Assembly: GCF_001411555.2 (NCBI RefSeq)
Contig: NC_049903.1
Span: 15,171,234-15,235,233 of the forward strand
Direction: 5' to 3'
Source: Juglans regia
Lineage: Eukaryota > Streptophyta > Magnoliopsida > Fagales > Juglandaceae
Length of the DNA: 64,000 nucleotides
In this document: in pieces, positions 45,429 to 56,100 of the stretch
Numbering within the stretch: the stretch's first letter is position 1
Layout: each line of letters begins with the position of its first letter
Made by a program: the position numbers and the translations under genes
Notes under the pieces: model-generated
The model's input: only the letters and a program-made list of their open reading frames with translations
Told to the model about the DNA's origin: nothing
Databases searched by the model: none

Positions 45429-45988
45429 ATGCCACATCATTGTCGGGAACGAAATATGTCGGATCTGAATGCAACTAATAACGAAAGGGAAGCAAATACG
45501 CGTACTTCCAAAGTACTCCAAGCCACAGCACATCAATTAATAGATAATCTCATGCAGAATCCTACAAGTCGTCAACGCAACAATAATGAAGGAGGCTGCA
45601 CTTTTGAGCAATTTAATCGCACCCATCCTCCCACTTTTGATGGAAGAAGTGATTCAAATGCAACAGAAGATTGTATTCAAGACATGGAAGAGATTTTTAG
45701 TGTCTTGGAGTGTACCAATCAGCATAAGTATGATTCGCAGCCTTTAAATTGACTGGGGAAGCAAAGAGGTGGTAGAATTCTGAGAGGACCATTAGGGAAG
45801 CTAAAGGGACAGGAGTAGCTAACTGGCCTCACTTTAAGCATAATTTCTTTGATCATTTCTTCCTTAGCCCAGACAAGGAAGCCAAAGTTCAAGAATTCAC
45901 CAACTTGATTATACAGGACCATGACTGTACACCAATATGCTACAAAATTTGCGGAATTATCAAGCTCCGCCTCAACATCCCAATATAA
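45429..45988 (+). pseudogene. Truncated gag of the Tekay/Del-like element
   Basis: Starts MPHHCRERNMSDLNATNN, then CTFEQFNRTHPPTFDGR and CIQDMEEIFSVLECTNQHK, the conserved gag entry of plant Del/Tekay elements. A frameshift near 45743 leads into KLTGEAKRW, a stop near 45772 and ANWPHFKHNFFDHFF; another frameshift leads into MTVHQYATKFAEL. Everything downstream (protease to integrase and 3' LTR) is absent. Confidence 0.88.
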
Positions 45989-46558
45989 GTAATAGCATGC
46001 TTGATCAATAACCAAACAACCAAAAAACATTTCATAGAACAATCGTTTGCACTAAAGCATTAAATTCGAGTATGACATGCTTTTGATCTTAAAACAAAAT
46101 ACTAGATCCTTGATTTTCAAGCAATAAAAATTCAAGAAATACAAACATATAAGACTTCAAATTAAAGTTCTAGCTTGTTTCTTGCATCGAACCTACCATC
46201 ACGTGGCAAGAATCTCATCCAAATACAACCATCAACCCGAAAGTTTCAAGCTTTAGTTCTAATCAAACCATTGCATCGAAAAAGCATAAAGTTTCAGTAG
46301 AAACGACTTACAGAGGGCTGGAAAAGGCAATGCAAAAATTGCCAGGAAACTGTCTTATGCTCTCATCCAAGTTCTCTCCAAACAAGTGAATGCAAAATAA
46401 CCAAAGAGTGAGGAAAATGCATGTGGCGTGCTTTAAAGGGGGAGAGGGCTGACATGAGGTGGTTGAGTGACCTCTTGATGGGGGTTTTGTAGCCAAAACA
46501 ATGGGCAAAGTCATGGGCTACTCAACCCATGGTATCGGGCTGCTGCGCTGAGAAGGCC
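45989..46558. other. Intergenic DNA, nothing recognised
   Basis: No coding homology and no repeat matched within the window. Confidence 0.4.
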
Positions 46559-47080
46559 CACTACAACATATACCGTTTATTCCCATGGAGGCACTTCGTG
46601 GGAAAAGGCTCAAATTTGGTGGGAATTAAGTTTTTTCCACAAAAACTCCCCGTGGGTGACTTGTCGGAAATAATTCGCCGAAAAAAGTATTTTTTCCCAC
46701 CAGAAATATGACTTGTCGGAATAAGTACTTTATATCGCCCAGTTTGATCCGTGGGAAAAAACAATTACGTATGTGGGAAATAGTAACGGGAAGCCTTCGA
46801 CTCGTGAATTTTTTTTTTTTATTTCCCATGAAAGGTCATTGTGGGTTGATAAATTACCACCAAAAGTTTTCGTGGGAAAAAACCATTTGTGCCCATGGGA
46901 AATAATCACGTCCTGGTCTTCTCCACCATGAAAAATGAAGATGTATTTTCCGTGAGAATATACGGTGGGTTGATAAATTTCCATCAAATTTTATGGTGGG
47001 AAAAAACCTTTTTTGCTCTAGGGTTGGGTGGTTTTGGGTTTCTCTTGGCCTATCATCCAAGCACTACCATATAAGGAATC
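46559..47080 (+). mobile_element. CACTA left end with GTGGGAAA subterminal repeats
   Basis: Starts CACTACAACATATACCG at 46559 and carries about ten copies of gtgggaaa/tttcccac (with cccatggg variants) in both orientations up to 47010. No right terminus is seen before copy C begins near 47145. The repeat motif differs from that of the CACTA at 6226-10868, so it is a different family. Confidence 0.65.
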
Positions 47081-47773
47081 ACTAGAGCAAAATCGGTCAA
47101 TTTAGGGTTTCGGTTTCCTCCATGGATTTTGAGATTTCAAATGGATTCCAATAGTTTGGAGTTTCACCAGGATTAAAATCTTATTTTAGTTGGCCACATA
47201 GTATTTGGTTGGGGGAATAGCTATCTCATGATTTCACTTACGTAGTTAGGGTGCGAGTAAAACTACAAATATAAAATGTCAATAAAAACAAATTAATACG
47301 GGGCTATTACTATCTGCGCACATAACTACCCCATTAATTAATATTACAAATCTAGCTACATCTGAAACTCGAACACCCGGCCTGCATGTTTGCCCTAAAT
47401 GGCAAGAAAATCAGTAATTAAAGGAAATAGTCATAAAATCAAAGGTTCATAATTGAATTGGCTTAATGTAGTATCTCAACTTACACCACAAGAAAAATAG
47501 TTTTCAATCTGTTTATCACGCTACTTAAATAATTGGCTTAATTTAGTATCGCACGGACCAATTTTATAACTTTAGATTAATCCTTCTCCATTATTAAATT
47601 ATTCTGTGCAAGTAGTGAGAGAAGAATAATCATGCGAAGAGAAATATTATTTTTTGCTTGTAACTCTAAAATTAAGTCAGCCATAAAACATTATTATTCG
47701 GTAAAATTCTTTCATTTGTTTTAACACGTTCATGAAAGAGTAGTACTCCATCGACTGGAAACTGCTTAAAGGC

Positions 47774-49396
47774 TTAATGACCGGCCGGAGGAATGCTTTG
47801 TTCGTTTTTGAAAAAATTGGAGGGATCAATCCTCGTCTTCGCACGCATCAACCTATCCAGATTGCCCTTGAAATACTTACACCCATATGCTCGTGCACTC
47901 TTAATAAGGCTTGTACGATTATGACTTGAACTGGCAATACCGATATCAAGATCTCTATAGTTGAGAAAAGCCTCCCTTGGGGACTTTGATACGTACGGTC
48001 TCATCATCTTGTATAGGGTTCTTGCCAAATTACGATAATGGTTCACAGCCTCTGTACCTTCTTCCTCCCATTCCACGTAATACTCTAACTTAAATATGTT
48101 TCCCGCCCTGTGCGGGAATGGAGTCTCTGATTCCGAAATCTCACTCATTCTTCCTCCATAAGGATTCCATTGCATCCATCCATTTCGCCCTATTTTAATT
48201 AACATCTTCCATATGGATTCTAAACCAGTCTTTGGAATTGGTTTTTTCACATAATCAGACTTGCTAATGAAGGAGGAGGCATTTACCTTCGATGGCCTGA
48301 CTAGTAAAGAATCTGTGGGAGTTCCGATGGGGAAAAGTGCCCAGAAAAGAGTGGACTCAACCCATGTCATTTCATTGCAGTCATCTTGCTGCAATCTTAG
48401 TTCGGGAAACCTCACATTCATCAAATGGAGAAGGCTTTTAGATTTTCCCAGAAAGTGTCCAATGAAATGAACTTGCATCGTCTTCTTGCCTTCCTGACTT
48501 CCATCCGCTGATTGTACAAATAACCTTATGAAGAGGTCTTTTGGTAGATTATGTGCAACCTCTTGCCAACGATAAACAACATCTGTTGCATTCTGTTCCA
48601 ATGTCCTTACAACGTGGAATACTGTCACCATGGATGGAACTCGTACCAACTTTATCGTCCAGGAAATAATGACTCCAAAGCTTGCTCCACCACCACCTCT
48701 AATGGCCCAAAACACATCCTCTCCCATGGATTTTCTATCAAGGATCGATCCATTGACAGTGACTATTTGCGCATCGATTATATTATCTACAGAGAGGCCA
48801 TACTTTCGCATCAAGTTTCCATATCCACCTCCAGAAAAGTGTCCACCCGTGCCTACGGTGGGACAGACCCCAGCAGGGAAAGCATGGACTTTACTTTTCT
48901 CGGCAATTCTGTAATAAACCTCTCCAAGAGTAGCGCCAGCCTGAACCCATGCAGTCTCGGATGCTATATCAATGTGTAGAGCTCGAAAGTTGAACATGTC
49001 AAGGACTAGAAATGGATTATTTGATACATATGAAAGACCCTCACTGTCATGGCCACCGCTTCGAATCCTGATTTCCAAGCCATAACGCTGTGCACAAATA
49101 ACAGTTGCTTGGATGTGAGAAATGTGTTTAGCAGTTATAATAGCGAGAGGTTTTGGGGTCGTAGATGTCAGAAACCTGGGGTTTTTTATGTAGGAGTTCA
49201 AAACTGAGAGAAAAGAGGCATTGTTGGGGGTGTGGATGGACTGGGAGACTTGGTGGAATGGTGAAGAATTATTTGAGAGGCATTGGAAAAACGTTTGTAG
49301 ATTAACTTGCTCTGAATTCGCACATGAAATTGAGAACAAAATGGTTGCAAGAATGATTGGGATTGAAGGTGGCCACAGCCGGCATGAGGTCTTCAT
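47774..49396 (-). CDS. BBE-like FAD-linked oxidase, copy C (540 aa)
   Basis: Full-length, intronless. One residue longer than A and B in the signal peptide (MKTSCRLWPPSIPIILATIL). FAD ligands are His116 (RSGGHDSEG) and Cys178 (CPTVGTGGHFSGGG). C-terminal landmarks WNPYGGRMSEI, LNYRDLDIG and NFFKNEQSIPPAGH are intact. Copy-specific residues include RLFVQSADG where A and B have AFLQAVDG, EWEEEGTEAV, and SLIKSARAYG. It groups with B by several shared changes although its flanks match A further downstream. ATG 49396 chosen by TATA position, as for A and B. Role: presumably a secreted oxidase of the same or neighbouring substrate range. Confidence 0.95.
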   Translation of the reverse strand: MKTSCRLWPPSIPIILATILFSISCANSEQVNLQTFFQCLSNNSSPFHQVSQSIHTPNNASFLSVLNSYIKNPRFLTSTTPKPLAIITAKHISHIQATVICAQRYGLEIRIRSGGHDSEGLSYVSNNPFLVLDMFNFRALHIDIASETAWVQAGATLGEVYYRIAEKSKVHAFPAGVCPTVGTGGHFSGGGYGNLMRKYGLSVDNIIDAQIVTVNGSILDRKSMGEDVFWAIRGGGGASFGVIISWTIKLVRVPSMVTVFHVVRTLEQNATDVVYRWQEVAHNLPKDLFIRLFVQSADGSQEGKKTMQVHFIGHFLGKSKSLLHLMNVRFPELRLQQDDCNEMTWVESTLFWALFPIGTPTDSLLVRPSKVNASSFISKSDYVKKPIPKTGLESIWKMLIKIGRNGWMQWNPYGGRMSEISESETPFPHRAGNIFKLEYYVEWEEEGTEAVNHYRNLARTLYKMMRPYVSKSPREAFLNYRDLDIGIASSSHNRTSLIKSARAYGCKYFKGNLDRLMRAKTRIDPSNFFKNEQSIPPAGH

Positions 49397-49491
49397 TCTA
49401 CTAAATAATTCTTTGTTTTGAGCTCTTGTGTATGTCTGCTGCTCTATTATATGATCAATATGCGAGTAGTGATCGTGTCTAGGATCAATGC

Positions 49492-49501
49492 TATACTTAT
49501 A
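49492..49501 (-). promoter_or_regulatory. TATA box of BBE copy C
   Basis: TATAAGTATA on the minus strand, 96 nt before the ATG, identical in sequence and spacing to A and B. Confidence 0.75.
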
Positions 49502-49644
49502 AACTATCAATTAGTGCCATTTAATTCTTTGCAAGTTAATTGCACAATTAATGGATCTATTATGAAATCAAATCCAAATGGATCTTCTTTCTCAACTGTT
49601 TGCATGGTTTTTATCTGAAAATGATAATGATACCCCGTTTGTAA

Positions 49645-49763
49645 CCATAATTGCTGAATTTTTGCGACCACTTTAAAAAATCGTCACACACGTGTTTTTG
49701 TGGAGATTTTTGGACTTTTTGCATCGGCGTTTTTTCGCTGTAGAAGCAAGTTTTTTTGTAGTG
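49645..49763 (-). mobile_element. Broken CACTA tip upstream of BBE copy C
   Basis: Ends tttttttgtagtg at 49763; counterpart of 23925-24039 and 34790-34905. Confidence 0.6.
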
Positions 49764-49959
49764 TCAATCAAAACAAATTTGGAAACTATATATTTGTAAT
49801 GTCTCATGTGTATAACTGTGTACATGCTATATTACATGAGATCTTGGTCTCAAAATCAGTCATTAAAAAGTAACATAGAATTTGAAAAGGTTTAAATCAA
49901 ATCTTCTTAACATTTTTTTTAAGACCAAATTCGCAATAATTAAAAGAGTCAAGCTGGTT

Positions 49960-50940
49960 GATGAGCCTGAACAATAACCCTATTGTTGTGTGACAACATT
50001 GCAATGAAAATTGTTAAAATTAATGCTAGTGTTGTGATACTCCATATGATAAGAATAATGGTATGTGGTGTATTAGATCTCACATTGTTTGAGATTGAGA
50101 AGTTATTACTCTATAAAATTTTAATGTGAGTTCATTTATATAATTGACTAGTCTGTTTGGATTACAGGTCATGTGGCTTGAGTTTTTCATTAGAGCGTTA
50201 AAGATGGTATCAAAGACAAGTTTTAGATTCTTTAGACTTTAACATCATGTGGGTTTGATGAAATCTAAGGTTTTACATTATGCAAACTTGAAGAAATGAT
50301 TTTTATGACATTTGAGGTTTCAGATTCTACAGACTTTATGGATTGAGTTTTTGAAATATGAGGCTTTAGATTTTGTAGACTTTATGAATTGAGTTTTTGA
50401 GATTTTAGATTTTGCAGACTTTAATATATGGGTTTGATAAAATCTGAAATTTTAGATTATGCAGACTTTAAGAAATGAATTTTATGACATTTAAGGTTCC
50501 AGATTTTATAGACTTTAAGGATTCAGTTTTTCAAATATGAGGACTTTAATGAATGACTTTTAAGAAATCTAAAGTTTTAAATTCTACAGACTTTAATATA
50601 TGGGTTTGATCAAATCTGAGGTTTTAGATTATACAGATTTTAAGAAATGATTTTTATGACATTTGAAGTTTCAGTTTCTACACACTTTTAAGGATTGAGT
50701 TTTTCAAATATGAGGTTTTAGATTCTGAAGATTTTCTTAATTGAGTTTTTGAAATCTAAGGTTTTAGATTTTGCAGACGTTGAGAAATGATTTTTAGGAC
50801 ATTTGAGGTTTTAAATTCTACAGACTTCATGAAATGAGTTTTATGAACTTGAGGTTTTAGATTTGGTAGACTTTAATATATGAGTTGATCAAATATGAGG
50901 TTTTATTTTTATGCTTGAATTGAAAACACACTGTGTATGA
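49960..50940 (+). mobile_element. Old gypsy LTR end, primer-binding site and leader, copy C
   Basis: LTR end ...agagcgtta at about 50200, then aagaTGGTATCAaAGAC. The leader landmark gactttaatatatgggtttgat recurs at 50417 and 50589 (172 bp), with an earlier degenerate copy at 50237. Confidence 0.75.
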
Positions 50941-50969
50941 TAGTTGACATGAAGCGTGTTGTTATGTAT

Positions 50970-51684
50970 AGGGGTGTAAACTCAAATCGAAAACAGGTAA
51001 AACTGGTTCGGACCGGACCAGTTTTATTGGTTTTGAACCGATCCGGTCCGGAACCGGTTTTTAAAATGTAAAAATCGGCCAGTTCTTGTCCGGTTCTGGT
51101 TTTGGGATTTTTTGGATCCAGACCGGTTGATTAAAAAAATAAAAAATAATATTTTTATATATAGGTTTTATACAAAATATTTTAAATATATATTAAATAT
51201 TAATATAAATAAGTTTTATATATAATGTATAATTATAAATTTATACATTAAATGTTAATTTATAATTTCATATATATACATATATATGAAATAATTTCAT
51301 ATTATAATTTATAAATTATTACATTAAATGTTAATACTAATATATAAGTTTATAAATAATACTAATAGTCTAATATAGACTATAGATTATAGTTATACTT
51401 ATAATTAATACTAAAAGTTTTTACTAAAAGATTATAACTAATACTAATACTTATAATTAATACTAAAAGTTTTTTTTTTTTATAAAAAAATTTTTAATGA
51501 CAAATTGTGAAATTTACATTTTAAAAACATCAGAAAATCGGACCGGACCGGACCGGAAACCGGTAAAACTGGAAGTACCGGTTTAGGAGGGTAACCGGCG
51601 CGTAATCGGTTTTGAAAAATACAAAACCGGTATATACCTGTTCGGTTTTAAATTTTGTCCAAAACCGGACCGGTTACAACCTTA
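50970..51684. mobile_element. MULE-type MITE with 9-bp target duplication, copy C only
   Basis: The 715-bp element starts aggggtgtaaac and ends ggttacaacctta (inverted-like ends), with many accggt/ccggacc blocks and an AT-rich centre. Flanks gttatgtat (50961-50969) and gttgtgtat (51685-51693) form a 9-bp duplication, as expected for Mutator-like elements. Copies A and B carry the empty site. Confidence 0.85.
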
Positions 51685-52130
51685 GTTGTGTATGTGTTAT
51701 AAAGGATTAATAGATATGCGAACTATAAGACCAAAGCAACAGAGGACTCCTACTTTTGGAATATTAGCGTCAACAAAATAATTCGGGATTAAAATAGACA
51801 TGGAGATGATGTGATAGTGAAATAAGTAAGTTTGCTTGAGATTACTAGTCAATTCTAAGGAGTGGTTTATAGGACAAGAAATGTTTTTAAAGCTTTTAAA
51901 TATTTGTTGAACGATTGGATTTATTTTGAACTCAAACTCAGTCCATTAGAATTTATAATTGGATTTGGTCTACCAATGTTTAGAGAAACTCAATACTTTA
52001 GTTAGACTCATTAAATGCGCAAACCCATTTGTTAAAGCCCATAGAAAGCCCAAAAGAAAAATTATAAATTGACCCAAGGGCCAAGACCCAAAACCTACGG
52101 AAAGCCCAAACTTGCACGTCTTTACGCCGC

Positions 52131-52163
<33 letters not shown>

Positions 52164-52206
52164 CGTAAGGACGTTGTCATCTACCTCAAAAACCTAGGCT
52201 GTCATG

Positions 52207-52212
<6 letters not shown>

Positions 52213-52245
<33 letters not shown>
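52213..52245. repeat. (TA)n microsatellite at the edge of copy C
   Basis: About 16 TA units directly after the last sequence shared with copy A. Confidence 0.9.
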
Positions 52246-52248
<3 letters not shown>

Positions 52249-53399
52249 CAGTAGGTAACGTACAATGGACGTTTGTCTAATTTTCTATTTTTTTTTTTAT
52301 TTTTTTTATCTAGGGATTCAGGAAGTATTTTTTTAATGATGTTGTAAATTTTTTATTTTTTTAAAAATATTTATGATGATTAAAAAAATACATGAAAAAA
52401 AGAAAAAAAAAATAAAAAAAATAAAATACACATTCAGGACATATTTTTGAGCTACTTTTTTATTAGTTGTAGCAGTTCTATATAATTAATTAAGAATATT
52501 ATCATATTTAAATTATGTTAAAACTCTAATTATTTATATAGTTATACTTTTTAAAAAATATTTAACAAAATTTCGTCATTTATTTAATAATGAAATATTA
52601 GTATTTTATAAATAGCTTGGTTACTTTGAAATTAGCGGTACTTGTGTAAAATCCTATATGACGTAAGATTTTCTAATTGATAAAAAAAAAAAAGCACGTT
52701 TACCACATCTGTCAAATTGAAGAAAAAAATAAAGTGTAATTTCAAATATTCAAATATCTAATGTATAAGAATAAAATTATTATTTATTTATGTTCATCAT
52801 TTATTATGAAATTTAAATTATATTAAAAATTCAAATTAATTAGATAGTTTTTTTCTCTTAAAAATGTACAGTAAAATTTCATCATTTAGATACGAAACTG
52901 ATGCGTTTAACAAAATTGATCATGTTTGGGAAAACAAAGGTTAGAGGCATGAGTGTAAACGATCCAAACAAGTTGACTACCATATTACATGAACAATTAG
53001 CATGTGCAATGAATTCCATTATTAGCAAAATAAATTGATTTTCTTAAAAAATGTATGTTATAAAGTTCTAACCACAAGTTCTTCATATGATGCAAAGAGA
53101 TGGATGAGCCTAAAGCAAATGGCATCCATGGCCAGATACCTCGTATTTACGTGTATTTTTTTTTCATTAAGTAACTATTACATTTCTTATGATTATGGAC
53201 TTGTTTTAAATTTTAGATGATTTACGTGATATTATTTTATGACTTTTAACTGTGAAATCTAAATTTAATGTGTTTTATTGTTATTAATTATTGTTCATTA
53301 TATAAAATGATCTTTATTTTAAATTAATTTATAGTTGAATTTTATTATTATTTTATTTAAGCTATTCACTGCGTTTAAATTATTTTATTTAACTTACTG
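52246..53399. other. AT-rich DNA without recognised features
   Basis: No coding sequence or matched repeat; many A and T tracts. Confidence 0.4.
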
Positions 53400-55799
53400 T
53401 TTTGAAATAATTTTCGTTGGATCATTTGTGTGAACCAAAATGTGAGGATTGGATCTCATTTATTTCCCTCCATTTTTCTTTTCCGCTTTTTCTTTTATTC
53501 TCCTTTTCTTTTCCCCCCATTTCTTTTTTCTCCTCTCTCTCTCTCTCTCTCTCTCTCCTCTCTCCCCACCCGCGCACAACGCCTCCCCTCTCTCCCAATG
53601 CATTTTCCTTCATTTCCCAGCCCGCCGCTGTGCGCCTCCGTCCGACTACACTGCCCAGCCCACTGTCTTCCCCACTGGCCGGCGACCCCACCCCTCCAAT
53701 CTCAGCTCCTCCTACGCCGTCGTTTGCTCCCACGTACAACACTAAGCTGCGACGTTCTTTGTACTCGCGCGCCGCCGTCGCGCCACCTCCGGCCACCATT
53801 TCTTCACCACATCTTCCTTGACCTCCTAGCAACCTAACTCACCCATCCCCAGCTCCAATCTACCACCGGTGAAGCCCCACCATTAACATTTTCGTTTTGA
53901 ACATTTTGGCCTTAAACCGCCTTCTACGCTGCCATCCACGGCCAACCACCACCACCATTAGCTTCACTGACATCCCTAAGCCCTTCCCTAGCAATCTCGG
54001 ATCTTGGTTTGTCCCCGTTCAAAAGTGGGTTTTTTAGGCCCACAGCCACAGTGCATTTTGCACTATTCCATTGTTGTGCCGCCACTTCTAGCACCTCCGT
54101 GATCTTTAAAAAATTATATTATAGTATTGTAAGTATTTTTCCAAATAATTTTGAGATTTAAATGTATTTTTGCTCTAACACGTATTTACTGTGATTTTGT
54201 TAGTTATGCCAGACTGAGTTCGAGGCATAAGGGGGTCAGTTGGATTGGATGATGGAGTTGTTTGTGTGATTGGGTTATGTTATTAGATTTGTTGGCTGTT
54301 TTAAGTTTAAATATGGGTGTTTCTGAGTTTGACGTTGGTCATAGTGAATATTGACGATTTTAGAAAATGATGATATATTTTGGGATTATAAGGGTTTTAA
54401 GTTTTGAGGAATTATAATAGGCTATTTTAAAAGCTTAGGCTTAAATATCGAAATATGTGATTGATTGAAAACTTACGAAAATTACATGATTATTTTTATA
54501 GGTGATGATTTATAGTTGACTCGACATTTTTTGAGGAAAATTCTGAAAAGCTAAACTATTCAGGTAAGCGGGGTTCTTATGCTAAATTTGCATAAAAGGA
54601 AATGAACTGAGGTTGGTTTGTAAAAAAATGTGCATGTTGTTTTAAAAAGAAAGGTGAAAAACAACCTCAGTATATGTTTTGCATTCACTCATGAGATATG
54701 TATGAAAGAGAAAATAAATATTTTTTATATGAATAGTGTAGACATGAGCAATATTTGACATGTTTTTGAAATATACAAAAGGGCGAATATGATATCATTG
54801 AGGTTTTATGCATGTGATATGAAATGATTTGGATTTGTTTTTTATCAAATGGAAATGATAAGAATATGTTTCGCATGTGTTTTGATATGATATGGATATG
54901 ATAAGACTTTGGCATACTTATCTGTTCTGAATCTGATTCTGAATATGGTTCTGATTTGATGATACTGGTTCACGTGATATGGTTGGTACCAACATGATAT
55001 GATATGATATGAGTGCACCCACTTTGAAAACAAAGTGGTCTTTTTACATGTTCTTTCCTGTGTGCACACTTGGGGTTCCGAAATTGAAAAATGGGAAGTT
55101 CACCATATGACATTGCCTGATTTGGCCACCGAAGATAGCACAACCCTACCACGGGGGTTAAACATGGTATATGATATGATATAATATGATATGATATGAT
55201 AAGATGAAGATGTTTAGTTATGTTATGCCAAAGTATTTTTGAATATGAAATACATATTTAAATATGAATAGTTGATTTTGAGTATAAAAATATTGAAAAG
55301 TCACTCTGATTTTCTAATAACATTTTTTTTTTCTGAGATCTGCATATAAAAATAAAATGTTTTGTTTCTGCATACTGAACTTTTTGAAAAAGCTCATGTT
55401 TACATGCTAGTATATGTTCTCTGCTTACTGAGTTGTTGATGACTCACCCCTTATCTCCACAATATTTTTTAGATGATTTGAATGTTCCAGTTGAGGATCA
55501 AGAATATGGAGCATGGGTGAGAGGAGTTAAGAGTGATGGTTTAAGTATATAAGGTTTATATGGGTATTAAGGAATTTCATTCAGTGAGCTTGTTGTGCTC
55601 TAATGATGTGTTTTGTTGGGAGGTTGATGTTTATATTAAGATTTTGTATTGTCTTAGAATAATTAAACTGGAGTATTTGATGTGAATTAATGAGTATTTT
55701 ATGCGATAGAGAAAAATTAGAGTATGTACTATGTGAATGAAAAATGATTTTTAGATGACATGAGTTAACTCTCCAGATGCTAGGGGACGGGTTGTTACA
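53400..55799 (+). mobile_element. Long gypsy LTR, plus orientation, probably solo
   Basis: Contains the C/T-rich zone (53460-53900), caggtaagcggggttcttatgc, the gtgcacacttggggttccg phrase, gcttactgagttgttgatgactcaccccttatctccac, and ends gggacgggttgttaca at 55799. No primer-binding site follows, so it is solo or its internal part is lost. The left terminus was not located; 53400 is approximate. Proline/serine-rich open frames at 53417-53837 are shadows. Confidence 0.7.
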
Positions 55800-56100
55800 C
55801 CTATAATATTTTGGGGCTAAAGGCTTTTGAGATTGACACACCAGCTAATTGTTGCATTGCCAGATGGGTGATTTTTATTTCGATCGTATAATTGTTTCTT
55901 AAAGTTCAATCCTTTTTTATGCAAGGATTTCTTAAACTTAATCCCTAAGTATGAATTCACAAGTATTATTCATAAATACACAATCACTAAAACTTGTCAG
56001 CCTCTTACTTTTATTTCCCTAGACTTGATAACTGTTATTGTCTTCATGACAATGGGAACATCATGACAATGGGGACTTGATAACTTTTTTGGTACCATAC
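55800..56100. other. Spacer between two LTRs
   Basis: No recognised features except the left target-duplication copy catac (56096-56100) of the next element and a short tandem phrase catgacaatggg (two copies near 56046-56073). Confidence 0.5.

Larger units (their letters stand above)
47145..52215 (-). repeat. Segmental duplication copy C
   Basis: Same orientation and order as copy A, with matching sequence at both ends: attccaatagtttgg on the left and aaacctaggctgtcatg on the right. Copy-specific features are a MULE MITE (50970-51684), a long A tract near 52134 and a TA microsatellite at the right edge. Confidence 0.9.

Noticed and set aside
53417..53837. Four overlapping frames of about 100-136 codons on both strands
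   Set aside because: CT-rich transcribed start of an LTR; frames open on both strands and three phases indicate composition, not coding.
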